From the NCBI GenBank assembly GCA_016932835.1, contig JAFGCD010000088.1, forward strand, positions 1-64,000: a stretch of DNA of 64,000 bases, in the 5' to 3' direction. The DNA comes from Sedimentisphaerales bacterium (GTDB lineage: Bacteria; Planctomycetota; Phycisphaerae; Sedimentisphaerales; Anaerobacaceae). A program made the translations under genes and the position numbers. This document shows positions 52,951-61,855 of the stretch, piece by piece; the stretch's first letter is position 1, and each line of letters opens with the position of its first letter. The notes under the pieces are model-generated. The model was not told the DNA's origin and made no database searches. It saw only the letters and a program-made list of their open reading frames with translations.

Positions 52951-53427
52951 TCAGAAGACAGAGTCGGTATCGTCCAAACGACGCTCAGATTTCCGGCCCC
53001 GTTCGCGATTTACAGACGGTGACGCAGATGCTGCCAGGCCGCTGCTGCCTGTGGAGAGTCTGTACGTTCTGTCGTACTCGCTAATCGGCTGCTCCCCGGG
53101 TTTCAGTGGAAGTGACCGAGCAAACTGGATCGCTATGCGGCGCAGGTCGCCGATACTATCGACCCTGCAGATACGGCCGATCCGATCGAAACTCTGTATG
53201 TCGAAAGATATGTCCGAATCAAACCGAGGCACGCTGAAACGAGTCGTTACCAGCTTGCCAAAGCACAACCCGTCCTCCCGAGACGGGCATATGAACGCTG
53301 CGCCCGTTGACGAAATATCAACCATCCGACCTTGCGAAAGCGGCTCCTTGACGCTCCTGGAATACTCCATGAACCAGCGGTATCGCAGTCTCTGATCGCT
53401 TCTTCGTTCGTCTGCTTTCGTTGTCAT
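52951..53427 (-). CDS. PilZ-domain protein (c-di-GMP binding)
   Basis: About 158 residues. The two c-di-GMP contacts of PilZ are visible: the Arg motif RRSDQRLRYRW at the start and DISSTGAAF about 35 residues later. A further 40 residues at the end lack known features. ATG 53427 with GGAG five to six bases upstream is preferred; the frame is open to 53604 but that part lies inside the secretin gene. Last gene of the pilus operon, 37 bases after the secretin stop, so c-di-GMP probably regulates pilus assembly or secretion. It converges with recQ across 31 bases. Confidence 0.85.
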   Translation of the reverse strand: MTTKADERRSDQRLRYRWFMEYSRSVKEPLSQGRMVDISSTGAAFICPSREDGLCFGKLVTTRFSVPRFDSDISFDIQSFDRIGRICRVDSIGDLRRIAIQFARSLPLKPGEQPISEYDRTYRLSTGSSGLAASASPSVNRERGRKSERRLDDTDSVF

Positions 53428-53464
53428 GATCACTCCGTAGGGCGATTGTGCAGCCTTGCCTTGT

Positions 53465-54766
53465 CTATTTCTCTTTACTGCTTTTGCCTGCGGCCTTGCG
53501 GGATCGCTTCTCTTTGGCTGGGGACAATGTAAGAACCGGAGCTTCGACGATCTTCTTGTATTTCGCCATCGCATCTTCAGACACCGGCTCACCCTTGTAA
53601 ACACGCGGTGACAGAAAAACCATCAACTCGGAGTTCTTCTGAACCGTATCCGTATTCCTGAACAGGAACCCTATAAGAGGCAAATCACCAAGAATGGGCA
53701 CCTGGTTGACTTGTTTCTGGGTTTCTTTGCGTCGCAGCCCCCCCATAACAACAACCTGGCCGTCCTTAAGTAACAACTCGGTCTTTGCATTTCTGGTATC
53801 AATGACCGGAACGGAGGTAGCGCTTTCACCCGTTGCAACATTTTGTGTGGCCTCAATAGTAATGTGAATATGTTCGTCATCCGTAACGGTGGCGCTGACC
53901 TCGAGGGTAATGCCGACCTCCTTGAACTCCGTGTTCGACATGCTCCCGCCGGCGGACGTATTCACTATCTCATTGTAAGGCAATTCCTCCACCGCCTTGA
54001 TTGAAGCGGTCTTGCCGCTGACTACCATAACGCGAGGACTGGCGAGAATCTCGATCTCCTTCTTCTGCTGAAGCAGCGTAAGCACATTTCGAATCGTGCC
54101 GCTTATGATACTGAAATTGCCGCCCGTACCCGTGGTATTGTAAGCCGTTGCATTGCCGATATTGGTCGCCGATGCGATAGTCGAGCCAAGACGGCTAGTG
54201 AAGTTCTGTCTGTAAGCAACGTCATAGTCCTTATCCGAAAGGATGTCCCAATTCACGCCGATTTCGGTATCGTCGTTGAGTTGAACATCGGCTATTACCA
54301 CTTCCACCATAATCTGCTGAGGCGCTACATCCGCTTTCTTCACCTCTCTAAGAATATTCTCAACATCCTCTTTCGTATCACAAATCATCAGAGAATTGTT
54401 CTCCGGATCGATCGAAATGCTGCCGTATTGAGATGACATCTTCTCGATTGCCGGCTTGAGCTTATCTGCATCGAGAAACTTCAGAACCACCGTTGCCATA
54501 GTCAGCGGCGGCCTTGGCTTTTCTACCGCTACAGGAGAGGATAAGACCGGAGCCACAGACGCCAGAGGCGCAGCCGACAATCTCTTTTTCTCCATAGCCT
54601 TTGCAAACGGATTCTCTCTGCCGATAACAGGCTCTTTACTCTGCCCTTCGACCGAATCCGAACCAGGCCTCTCGCCGGCGTCCTGCGATTGTGCAAGACC
54701 GCCACACAGACACCAGAAAACCATAATAAAACAGACAGTGCGTCTGATCTGGTTGGGTTTAGCCAT
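53465..54766 (-). CDS. Secretin (PilQ/GspD/MshL-type outer-membrane pore)
   Basis: 433 residues with a signal peptide (TVCFIMVFWCLCGGLAQSQ). After a Pro-rich linker there is one short N-type domain (VVLKFLDADKLKPAIEKM, NSLMICDTKEDVENI) and then the conserved secretin beta domain (VEVVIADVQL, ILASPRVMVVSGKTASI, VVMGGLRRKETQ, GDLPLIGFLF, LMVFLSPRV). No AMIN domains and few N domains, so it is shorter than typical PilQ (about 600-700) and closer to MshL-like secretins. The C-terminus is Lys-rich. Overlaps pilO upstream by eight bases. Confidence 0.9.
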   Translation of the reverse strand: MAKPNQIRRTVCFIMVFWCLCGGLAQSQDAGERPGSDSVEGQSKEPVIGRENPFAKAMEKKRLSAAPLASVAPVLSSPVAVEKPRPPLTMATVVLKFLDADKLKPAIEKMSSQYGSISIDPENNSLMICDTKEDVENILREVKKADVAPQQIMVEVVIADVQLNDDTEIGVNWDILSDKDYDVAYRQNFTSRLGSTIASATNIGNATAYNTTGTGGNFSIISGTIRNVLTLLQQKKEIEILASPRVMVVSGKTASIKAVEELPYNEIVNTSAGGSMSNTEFKEVGITLEVSATVTDDEHIHITIEATQNVATGESATSVPVIDTRNAKTELLLKDGQVVVMGGLRRKETQKQVNQVPILGDLPLIGFLFRNTDTVQKNSELMVFLSPRVYKGEPVSEDAMAKYKKIVEAPVLTLSPAKEKRSRKAAGKSSKEK

Positions 54767-55355
54767 CAGAATTTATCTCCTCGTCTTGCATAACATATAC
54801 CATTATATTCATTTCGCAGTCTAATATGTCGGATGCGCTATCGCCCAATTTAATACTAATTGAGTCGATCAGCACCAACTCGGTGCGATTCTGGAATTCA
54901 TTCATCATCTCAAGCAAATCAGAGTACTCGCCCAGTATATTCAACTTGACACGCTGGGCCGTTATGAAGCCTTCCAGGTTATTTCCGCCGGACTGTGCGT
55001 TGATCGGCTTGAATGTCAGCGACGAGACGATGCAACCTGCGCTTTCCGCCATAACCTCGATGCAACTGAAGAACTCTTTTGCCCCGGAGGAATCAAATAC
55101 CTGCGATTTCGTTTGCGACAATTCCTCCCGCAACTCACTAAGCCGTTGGTGCTGTTTGGCAATACCCGTGCTCATTGCACGATATTTCCCGGCGAATTCA
55201 TCCGCCGTTGCTCCGTATCTGTGGGCCGCTTCAAGGTAAGCAACATGAGGCGACAAAAACCAATTGTACGCCGCAACTGTACCTATCAGCACAATCGATG
55301 CCAACATCACGCTCCTTGATTTTCGAGTCATTTTTGGCCAGGTCATCGGTTTCAT
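54759..55355 (-). CDS. pilO: PilO-like pilus assembly protein
   Basis: About 198 residues. A short cytoplasmic basic start, one membrane helix (SVMLASIVLIGTVAAYNWFLSP), a coiled coil (about 55-90: HQRLSELREELSQTKSQ) and a small alpha/beta periplasmic domain (VKLNILGEYSDLLEMMNEFQ, the ferredoxin-like fold of PilO) are visible. It would join PilN in the inner-membrane alignment complex. ATG 55355 overlaps the pilMN stop as ATGA. Low overall similarity is normal for PilO; the call rests on layout and position between pilMN and the secretin. Confidence 0.82.
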   Translation of the reverse strand: MKPMTWPKMTRKSRSVMLASIVLIGTVAAYNWFLSPHVAYLEAAHRYGATADEFAGKYRAMSTGIAKQHQRLSELREELSQTKSQVFDSSGAKEFFSCIEVMAESAGCIVSSLTFKPINAQSGGNNLEGFITAQRVKLNILGEYSDLLEMMNEFQNRTELVLIDSISIKLGDSASDILDCEMNIMVYVMQDEEINSDG

Positions 55356-56872
55356 TCTTGAAATCCCTTCCGCTGAACCAACGAACAATTGATAACATAT
55401 CTGATCGATCCTTCTGGTTCCGGTTCCTTTTCGGTCCTAATCAGCGATGCGGAGTCAACGTGCTCACATTCGTTGAGCATATCGACAAATAATTGAATAT
55501 CCTCGTGTGACAAAGACCGACCTTGCAGTGACATCACAGAACTGTCTTGACACGACAACTCGGTTATCTGCACGCCTTGCGGTGTGGCCATGCCGGTATC
55601 TTTTAGAACTTCGCTCCATTTCAGAAAGCCCCCCGTCGAAAGAACGCCCTTCAACCTTTCGAGTTTGGCCGATACTATAGCGAATTCGCCGTTGAGCGAC
55701 ATCTGTTCGTCCTTAACCGCCACAATATTCTTGCCTGCCAGCATCTTTCTGCGATTTCTTATCTGTCCGCCGGCCTTCTGAATCTTCGCATCAAAGAACG
55801 CAGCAGCCAGGATTATCAGAACAAAGATGAACGCCGCAATATTGGCGCTTATGAGCACCTGCTTTTCTATCGCTTTGGCCTCCGTTACTTTCGACGGGAG
55901 GAGATTCACGCCAAGGTCCAAATCGGAGACACATAATATCTTCATTGCAAGCCCAACGGCAACAACCGAAGCCTCGATGCCTTTTTTCGTGTTTGCAACC
56001 GGCGTCTCAATGCACGAACTGCTGATGGTCGCAACCTCTAATTCCACAGCATCGAGTCTGGTCTTAAGTTGTTCGACTTCTTTTTCGAAAGAATCGCTGC
56101 CCACGTCCACAACCAGAGTCACTTTCCATTTGTTCGGTTTACCCGAAACCTCAAATTCATAGAATCTGACTATCGCATCGATCTCTTCCGACAGCCATTC
56201 AGAATAGCCACATGAGCTCAGGGCAGCGGGTTCAAGCTGTTTTGTTCTCACGAAATCCAGAGTCTCATTTCGAAAAAGACACAAAATGACAGTGCTATTG
56301 TGGACTACCGCAAACAACAGATTCGTGTCAAATGTATTGGCGATTTTCTTTGCATAACACGCTCTGATATACGCCAGCCAGGCCGGTTCAATGGCAGCAA
56401 TACTCAAACCTTTGTTCGCAAGAGCGCCGGCGCAATCGGTCACCCTTCGTTCGTCGGTGGCGACAACGAGAACCTGCCGCCCGTCCGACTTGCCGCGATT
56501 AACAATCCCCCTAAAATCAACCGCAGTTTTCTTCATCGGAAGAACTGCGTAGTGCTTCACTTCATCGTGCACGAATGTGCGCACGTTGGACGGTCGGTCT
56601 TTCGGCAAATCCAGGATTTGCACAAGCACAGGAGTGGCTATCAGCGACATAGCAACGGGGTGTGAGTGTATTCTGCTTGCGGCTTTCAGCTTCTTTATCG
56701 CCCCGGCCAGAAGCGCAGGGTTCTCAATGTTGCCGTCCTTTATAGCCCCGTCCGGCACCGCCCCGCTTGCAGCCTTAACTAATCTTATGCCTTTGGCGCT
56801 GCGCCTGAGCAAGGCCAGATTGATCCGGTTATTCGAAATGTCAATACCTAATGCGGTCCTCGATCCACGCAT
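55352..56872 (-). CDS. PilM-PilN fusion, pilus assembly platform protein
   Basis: 506 residues. Residues about 1-320 are a PilM-type actin-like ATPase (ALGIDISNNRINLALL, GLSIAAIEPAWLA, FAVVHNSTVILCLF, VAVGLAM). Then comes the PilN opening LGVNLLPSK, a single membrane helix (ISANIAAFIFVLIILAAAF), a coiled coil and a periplasmic domain (LSHEDIQLFVDMLNEC). In most bacteria PilM binds the N-terminal tail of a separate PilN (which contains INLLP); here the two are one chain. Its ATG overlaps the stop of the PilX-like gene (TAATG) and its stop overlaps pilO. Confidence 0.87.
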   Translation of the reverse strand: MRGSRTALGIDISNNRINLALLRRSAKGIRLVKAASGAVPDGAIKDGNIENPALLAGAIKKLKAASRIHSHPVAMSLIATPVLVQILDLPKDRPSNVRTFVHDEVKHYAVLPMKKTAVDFRGIVNRGKSDGRQVLVVATDERRVTDCAGALANKGLSIAAIEPAWLAYIRACYAKKIANTFDTNLLFAVVHNSTVILCLFRNETLDFVRTKQLEPAALSSCGYSEWLSEEIDAIVRFYEFEVSGKPNKWKVTLVVDVGSDSFEKEVEQLKTRLDAVELEVATISSSCIETPVANTKKGIEASVVAVGLAMKILCVSDLDLGVNLLPSKVTEAKAIEKQVLISANIAAFIFVLIILAAAFFDAKIQKAGGQIRNRRKMLAGKNIVAVKDEQMSLNGEFAIVSAKLERLKGVLSTGGFLKWSEVLKDTGMATPQGVQITELSCQDSSVMSLQGRSLSHEDIQLFVDMLNECEHVDSASLIRTEKEPEPEGSIRYVINCSLVQRKGFQE

Positions 56873-57264
56873 TATTCGTTTATCCTGAAATTATCTATTC
56901 TGATTACATACGGGCTGCTGTTGCCGACGGTTATATCCGCTTCGACTTTCGCGACAAAACCATATGGCGAAATCCCTGTCGATGTCACAGTTGAGCCGAC
57001 GATATCAACCGTATATGAACCGCCGTTGAAAGCCTTATCCGTAAATCCGGAATCCCAGCTTGAGTCGCTCCGTATTTCAGCGAAAGCATCGTTCAGACCG
57101 GCCTCCGCTGTGGCCATCGCCTCGGCCGCCCGAATTTGATTCTGAACAAGCTGAATTTCTTCCGTATTCATCTGCAGCATGCCGACGACAAGCGCAGAAA
57201 ACAGCGCAACAACAAAAATTGTCATCAATAGTGCTGAGCCATTTTTTTCTGATTGAGTTCTCAT
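56872..57264 (-). CDS. PilX/GspK-like minor pilin protein
   Basis: About 130 residues. A short basic start (MRTQSEKNGSALL) is followed by a hydrophobic helix (MTIFVVALFSALVVGML) and a Thr-Glu-Glu-rich segment (EEIQLVQNQIRAAEAMATAEAGL), the layout of PilX N-terminal and GspK proteins in which QAE.GL-type sequence follows the helix. The C-terminal part is a small beta-rich domain. I chose ATG 57264, after the stop of the upstream gene. Probably part of the pilus tip or initiation complex. Remote homology, so moderate confidence. Confidence 0.75.
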   Translation of the reverse strand: MRTQSEKNGSALLMTIFVVALFSALVVGMLQMNTEEIQLVQNQIRAAEAMATAEAGLNDAFAEIRSDSSWDSGFTDKAFNGGSYTVDIVGSTVTSTGISPYGFVAKVEADITVGNSSPYVIRIDNFRINE

Positions 57265-57277
57265 AGTCGAATAAGCT

Positions 57278-59005
57278 CTAAGGCCTGAGCTCGTTACTTC
57301 CACTTCCAGATATATCGCTCTCGCTCAATTCCGCCGTCCCGAATACGCTCGTATCCTCCCAGGCCGTCGAAAGAGTGGTATGCCAGGATACCTGCGCGTC
57401 ACGCTCGTGCGCATTATCGTCGTCATCAACATATATCTCCACCCCGATAAGATTGCCCATAGAAGGTGTTACACCCAGAGTTGACCAGGGGATGGAAACC
57501 TCAAGCCGATAGCCGCCGCTCTTACTCACCATGTCGAAATCCACACCGGTTGTATCGTCCACCGAATAGGCGCCCGTATGAATCGTGCTGTCATCCCAGC
57601 GGAAGCCGTACTGAAAATCATTCACACCGTCATATGCCCCCCCCTTGTTATTGTCCGCATCGATCATTATCTCGATAGTATCATCATCCCACCATGAAGT
57701 TCCGGAGTTGTTCCGCAGTTTGTCGTCCGTTATATCGATAAAATAATAGATATTGCTCGAATCCCAGAGCGCCTGCCATGAACCCGACAAATCGCTGGAT
57801 GACTTTATACTGCCCACAACCACATTACTTATCGAATAAGCCGGAACGGCCGACCAAATGCTGTCAACAGCGCCATCGATAATCGGTGGCGTTGTCGTCA
57901 ACACAATCGCGGCATCCCCACTCGAAAGTGTATTGCTCACGCTGACGCTGTCGATCTCCGAAGTGCACACCGTTCCGTCGTTGTGACTGGTGACAGCCAG
58001 GCCGATATATACATCGCTTGCCATGCTGATGGACACACTGTCAATCTCCGTCCAGGTGGCGCCATTGGACGACTGATAGCCGGTCAGGGTGTTGCCGCTG
58101 CGAGTCAGCTTAACCCAATACGGCGCCCCGGAGCTGTCTCCGGCGGTGTGGTCGCTCCAGTCTCCTGTGCTTGTGCGCCTCTGGAAAGCCACACCGTTGC
58201 CCGGCGTAACAACCACCATTGCATGTCTCGAATCCGCATCCATGGTTTCTCGAATCATCACGCCTGCCTTTGCCCAGCCGTCTGTATATTCGACACTTGC
58301 CACCCTGGCGATGATTTGCCCGTCGCCGCTGAAAGACCGGTAAACGTAATGAAATTCGTCGGTTGTGTTCCAAATGTCGGCGCCGGAAGCATTGATGGTC
58401 CAGGTATCGTCCGCATTCGCGGCACTGCCGGCCGCACCCACATCTCCTATATCGCGATTCTGCCAGGTCACCTGATTATTCCCGTTGGTGCGAAGGTAGG
58501 CCGATGCGGCCAGGGTCTTATCCTGACCAAGCGCCGCTGAATTGGTTAGAGTTGTCTGCACTTCTACGAAGCGAATGGAATTCACGTCTGTAATCGGCGT
58601 ATCCAGGTCACAGGCATCATAACACGTGAACTGCAACTGGGTTACAGGACCGGCCAGATCCGAGAGATCCCCGACGACGCCATATTGGACATAGCCGTTT
58701 GCAACCTCGTATCGCAGGTTATTGCCGTCGTTGTCTTCAAACTGAATATAACCATCTATATCGGACGACTCGCTAACGGCGGTAACCTTAACAGCCTTTG
58801 AGAGATTGCGCTCGAAGTGGTCTATCAGGATTCTGCCGTTTTGGAGCGATTCAGCCGCGCCCTGCTTGGAATCCCAACCGTTTCGGATGGCTGAAAACTG
58901 CGGAACTATGGACGCAAATATAATACCCAACATGGACATCGCTATGACCATCTCCGGCAGCGTTAAAGCCGTACAGAATCGAGTTATGTTTGTTCGCCAC
59001 TTCAT
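57278..59005 (-). CDS. PilW-like minor prepilin with Con-A-like and CBM9-like C-terminal domains
   Basis: About 575 residues. The N-terminus has a type IV prepilin signal: TALTLPEMVIAMSMLGII, with likely cleavage after Ala (Gly is commoner) and Glu at +5. A pilin-like body (about 40-150) is followed near 190-360 by a concanavalin-like domain as in DUF1349 proteins (GVMIRETMDADSRHAM, WVKLTRSGNTLTGYQS). Near 370-560 a CBM9-like domain follows (PIIDGAVDSIWSAVP, IYYFIDITDDKL, DTIEIMIDADNNKGG, EVSIPWSTLG). CBM9 modules bind carbohydrates. This suggests a tip adhesin for polysaccharide, or sorting of the pilus to glycan. ATG 59017 is an alternative start. Ordinary PilW is about 200-350 residues. 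Confidence 0.82.
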   Translation of the reverse strand: MKWRTNITRFCTALTLPEMVIAMSMLGIIFASIVPQFSAIRNGWDSKQGAAESLQNGRILIDHFERNLSKAVKVTAVSESSDIDGYIQFEDNDGNNLRYEVANGYVQYGVVGDLSDLAGPVTQLQFTCYDACDLDTPITDVNSIRFVEVQTTLTNSAALGQDKTLAASAYLRTNGNNQVTWQNRDIGDVGAAGSAANADDTWTINASGADIWNTTDEFHYVYRSFSGDGQIIARVASVEYTDGWAKAGVMIRETMDADSRHAMVVVTPGNGVAFQRRTSTGDWSDHTAGDSSGAPYWVKLTRSGNTLTGYQSSNGATWTEIDSVSISMASDVYIGLAVTSHNDGTVCTSEIDSVSVSNTLSSGDAAIVLTTTPPIIDGAVDSIWSAVPAYSISNVVVGSIKSSSDLSGSWQALWDSSNIYYFIDITDDKLRNNSGTSWWDDDTIEIMIDADNNKGGAYDGVNDFQYGFRWDDSTIHTGAYSVDDTTGVDFDMVSKSGGYRLEVSIPWSTLGVTPSMGNLIGVEIYVDDDDNAHERDAQVSWHTTLSTAWEDTSVFGTAELSESDISGSGSNELRP

Positions 59006-59230
59006 CTTTATCAACATACTTCTGCATATAAACTCTGCGACTATCGCTGTTTTCGGCATAGAACGACCGTTTGTTGTCCAAGTTCCAAGAGACAAACGCA
59101 CAAAAAGGAAGCTCGAAGATACAGCGCTAAAACCGGCTGTCTGGGGGTTTTCACTGGCCTATTATCAGGCGTAGTACGGCATCGGATAAGGAATTTCCTG
59201 CTCCGGAACAATGGTCCTATAACTCTGGGC

Positions 59231-59677
59231 TCAACCGCTCCATCTCCTGGCGACCAGAGTTGTCAAGGCCACTTCGACCTCATCATTGGCAAGCATCGAA
59301 TCACCGTTGACGTCGTAGCCGATTGAAACGGTTATCATCCTGATATCACTGCCGGAACCGCTGTCGCTCACGTTACAAAGATATGACCCATCGACAGACG
59401 AATCGCTTTCGGCAAACGTACCGGAATAACCGTAAATCGAACGTGCCTTTATCTCGTCAAGTTTGTTCTGAGCGAGCAACAGGCTTCGCGTCTTGCGCTC
59501 GATCAGCGTCGTATTAAGGTGCGCGACAGTCAGACCTTTGAGAATCGGGACTATAGCAACGATCAATAGTCCCGATGCAACAACAACTTCGGTGATGGTA
59601 AACCCATCTCTTCGATTGGGAGTCACCCGTCTTAAGGAAACTGTGCCGAATTCAATTGTGCTTAGTTTTCGGTGCAT
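59231..59677 (-). CDS. PilV/GspI-like minor prepilin
   Basis: About 148 residues with the prepilin signal RRDGFTITEVVVASGLLIVAIVP: cleavage after Gly, Glu at +5, then a hydrophobic helix. The leader before the Gly is long (about 24 residues) and basic. The rest (NKLDEIKARSIYGYSG, SIGYDVNGDSM, VALTTLVARR) is a small beta domain of PilV/GspI kind. Start ATG 59677 overlaps the upstream gene by 16 bases; ribosome-binding sequence is weak. Between it and the PilW-like gene lie about 225 bases with no gene seen. Confidence 0.8.
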   Translation of the reverse strand: MHRKLSTIEFGTVSLRRVTPNRRDGFTITEVVVASGLLIVAIVPILKGLTVAHLNTTLIERKTRSLLLAQNKLDEIKARSIYGYSGTFAESDSSVDGSYLCNVSDSGSGSDIRMITVSIGYDVNGDSMLANDEVEVALTTLVARRWSG

Positions 59678-60120
59678 TTTATCATGCCGGTTGGCGTCGT
59701 GATCGTGATTGTAAAGGTCTTTCCTGAAGCCGAAACAACAAGCTGTGTATCGCTTCCTGTCAATAGGTTGCCCAACGGACCGAACTCGAATGCGCTGCCG
59801 CCGGTGCAACTCACACCGGAATCAATCGCATGCGAATCCACAATCGCCGATGTATCCATGTTCACTATCTCATAGCCTGTATAGGAACCCGAACCTGTCA
59901 TGTTCAGTGCAAAACCTGCACTGTTGGTCGCTGCATCGGAAATGGCAAGCCTGCGCACCCGGCGAAGGTCCGTGACAATCTTTCCAGCAGTGACATCGAC
60001 TTTGCCTTTGGAAACTGCGGAGAAATTAAGCCTCGGTACGGCAATAACCGCCATTATCCCCACGAGGAGGACCGCCAGAATCATTTCCGCCAGTGTGAAA
60101 CCTGCTTTATGACGGGACAT
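59662..60120 (-). CDS. FimT/GspH-like minor prepilin
   Basis: 152 residues with the prepilin signal HKAGFTLAEMILAVLLVGIMAVIAVP, cleavage after Gly and Glu at +5. The pattern AGKIVTDLRRVRRLAISDA is the diagnostic helix of GspH/FimT pseudopilins, and the C-terminal beta domain (FEFGPLGNLL, KTFTITITTPTG) matches the GspH core. First gene after the stem-loop that follows the major pilin. Confidence 0.88.
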   Translation of the reverse strand: MSRHKAGFTLAEMILAVLLVGIMAVIAVPRLNFSAVSKGKVDVTAGKIVTDLRRVRRLAISDAATNSAGFALNMTGSGSYTGYEIVNMDTSAIVDSHAIDSGVSCTGGSAFEFGPLGNLLTGSDTQLVVSASGKTFTITITTPTGMIKCTEN

Positions 60121-60142
60121 ATACGAACCCTATAAAACATAT

Positions 60143-60178
60143 CGGGGATGGCCGCATTCGTACCTGCGGCCATCCCCG
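60143..60178 (-). terminator. Strong stem-loop after the major pilin gene
   Basis: CGGGGATGGCCGCA (60143-60156) pairs fully with TGCGGCCATCCCCG (60165-60178): 14 bp with an 8-nt loop. On the - strand it follows the major pilin stop by about 40 bases and leads into ATATGTTTTATAG, a weak T-run. It may act as an attenuator or mRNA 3' stabiliser, allowing more major pilin mRNA than minor pilin mRNA. Confidence 0.75.
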
Positions 60179-60220
60179 CCTTGAAATCCAGAAAAAAATA
60201 CCACATTGGCGACCCGGTCC

Positions 60221-60535
60221 TTAGTGGCCGGAGGCGTCGCATGAAACCCGGTTGCCGCTCATTGAATAAGTGCCGCCGGAAGGGCACACCGGCAAACCGT
60301 CGGGAAAGTAGTTCGGGTCACTAACCAAAGCAGTAAGAGTACTAGGATATGAACCAGTATCGGCACGGTACATCTCAATCTGAGAATTCATGATGTCGAT
60401 ATTGGCCGCACAAGCATTCGCCTTAGCAGTTGTGGAACTCGCCGTAATCCTCGGAATGGATATGGCTGCAAGCGCTCCAAGGATCACCACTACAATCAAC
60501 AATTCGACCAATGTTACGCCTTTTCTACTTTCCAT
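60221..60535 (-). CDS. pilA: Major type IV pilin / pseudopilin
   Basis: About 104 residues. Prepilin signal: short leader MESRKG, cleavage after Gly, then VTLVELLIVVVILGALAAISIP with Glu at +5. ANACAANIDIMNSQIEMY and DTGSYPSTLTALV are the GspG/PilA-like helix and loop; two Cys near the C-terminus (VCPSGG ... VSCD) may form the D-region disulfide. GAGGAGA lies seven bases before ATG 60535, a strong ribosome-binding site, which I prefer over ATG 60553. Flanked by stem-loops on both sides, so probably a separate, highly expressed transcript. Short for PilA and similar to GspG, so a T2SS-like pseudopilus is possible. Confidence 0.9.
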   Translation of the reverse strand: MESRKGVTLVELLIVVVILGALAAISIPRITASSTTAKANACAANIDIMNSQIEMYRADTGSYPSTLTALVSDPNYFPDGLPVCPSGGTYSMSGNRVSCDASGH

Positions 60536-60639
60536 TGTGCTTCTCCTCATCAAACATGAAGGGATTAATACTAACCATTGATTTCGTATAATAAACGAAC
60601 AGCCCTAATATCGACATCCCAGGAATGACCCTTAAGAAG

Positions 60640-60660
60640 AACCCAGGAAAAACCTGGGTT
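60640..60660 (-). terminator. Rho-independent-like terminator after pilC
   Basis: AACCCAGG (60640-60647), loop AAAAA, CCTGGGTT (60653-60660): an 8-bp stem that includes the pilC stop codon. On the - strand it is followed by CTTCTTAAGG. It would end or reduce the pilB-pilC transcript before the major pilin gene. Confidence 0.65.
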
Positions 60661-61855
60661 ATTTAAGATGGCTCATATAATCGAACATGGGCAGATAAAC
60701 CGCTAATAGCACAAAACCAACGGCTACTCCCATAATAACGGTCATGGCCGGCTCAATCTTCACCAACATCGACTTGATCTTGCGGTCAATATCTTTGTCG
60801 AGAAGATCGGTGCCCTTGTCCAGCATTTCCGATAACTTGCCCGACTCTTCTCCGCATGAAGCCAACTGGACGACAACAGGAGGAAAAATATCATATTTCA
60901 TCAAAGAACTCGCAATAGGATTCCCCGCCTTGACAGACTCCTGCAGATCCCGCGCCACTTCCGATAGTCGCGCATTGCCAACAACCCTGCTCGCAATAGC
61001 CAGAGCCTGAGTCAGGGGGATTCCCGCCGAAACAAGCATGGCGAATGTTCGAACGAAGCTTGAAGCAACAACCATCCGGTTAAGTTCCGAGAATACAGGC
61101 ATTTTAAGCTTGAAGGCATCCCATCTCACCTTGAAACGCCTGGCCCTGGGAATGGTTCTAACCACGAACACCGCGACCGTGATTAACGGAAGAATCGCCC
61201 ACCAGTAACCTCGCCCCACCACGCTCAGGGTAATCAGCAGTTTCGTAGGCCCCGGCAACTCAACATGCATCTGTTGATACAGCTTCGAAAACACCGGCAC
61301 AATGAACATTACAAGACAACTAACCACCACAATCGACATGATGCCGACTACTACCGGATAAGCAAAAGCGGACTTGATCTTGTGCCTGAAATCCGCCTGC
61401 TTCTCAATATACACCGCGCTGGCTTTGATGGTTTCAGAAAGTTTGCCCCCGGATTCACCAGCTTCGATCATGCCGATGAACAGAGCAGGGAATACATCCT
61501 CTTGTTTTTCGAAGGCGTCTTTCAACGTTGACCCTGTCGCAACACTCTGCCTGACATCGGAGATCACTCGTCTGAAAGGCCGATTCTGCGTCTGCTCCTC
61601 AAGCGCTTCGAGACTCCGGACAATCGATAATCCCGCAGAAAGCATCCCGGCAAATTTGTAGGCGAACGTAGCAATGTCCTGCCTGCTTATTTTCACCCGT
61701 TTAACAACGGGACTCTTCTTCCATTTCGCTTTGAGAAGCGTATCTCCCATCTTGTTGAGATTCTCACGAAGCTCGGTAGTACTGTCTATATCGCTGCAAA
61801 CGCCGGAGAATCTATTACCTTCCGCATCTTTTGCCGTATACTCCAAGACCGCCAT
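60659..61855 (-). CDS. pilC: Type IV pilus/type II secretion inner-membrane platform protein
   Basis: 398-residue GspF/PilC protein. The N-terminus is soluble (YTAKDAEGNRFSGV is the standard opening). Two T2SF domains follow (FAYKFAGMLSAGLSIVRSLEALEEQ and SFVRTFAMLVSAGIPLTQALAIASR) with three membrane helices (VGIMSIVVVSCLVMFIVPVF near the middle, a pair around WWAILPLITVAVFVV, and MGVAVGFVLLAVYLPMF at the end). It couples the PilB ATPase to pilin polymerisation. Overlaps the pilB stop region by one base. Confidence 0.95.
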   Translation of the reverse strand: MAVLEYTAKDAEGNRFSGVCSDIDSTTELRENLNKMGDTLLKAKWKKSPVVKRVKISRQDIATFAYKFAGMLSAGLSIVRSLEALEEQTQNRPFRRVISDVRQSVATGSTLKDAFEKQEDVFPALFIGMIEAGESGGKLSETIKASAVYIEKQADFRHKIKSAFAYPVVVGIMSIVVVSCLVMFIVPVFSKLYQQMHVELPGPTKLLITLSVVGRGYWWAILPLITVAVFVVRTIPRARRFKVRWDAFKLKMPVFSELNRMVVASSFVRTFAMLVSAGIPLTQALAIASRVVGNARLSEVARDLQESVKAGNPIASSLMKYDIFPPVVVQLASCGEESGKLSEMLDKGTDLLDKDIDRKIKSMLVKIEPAMTVIMGVAVGFVLLAVYLPMFDYMSHLK

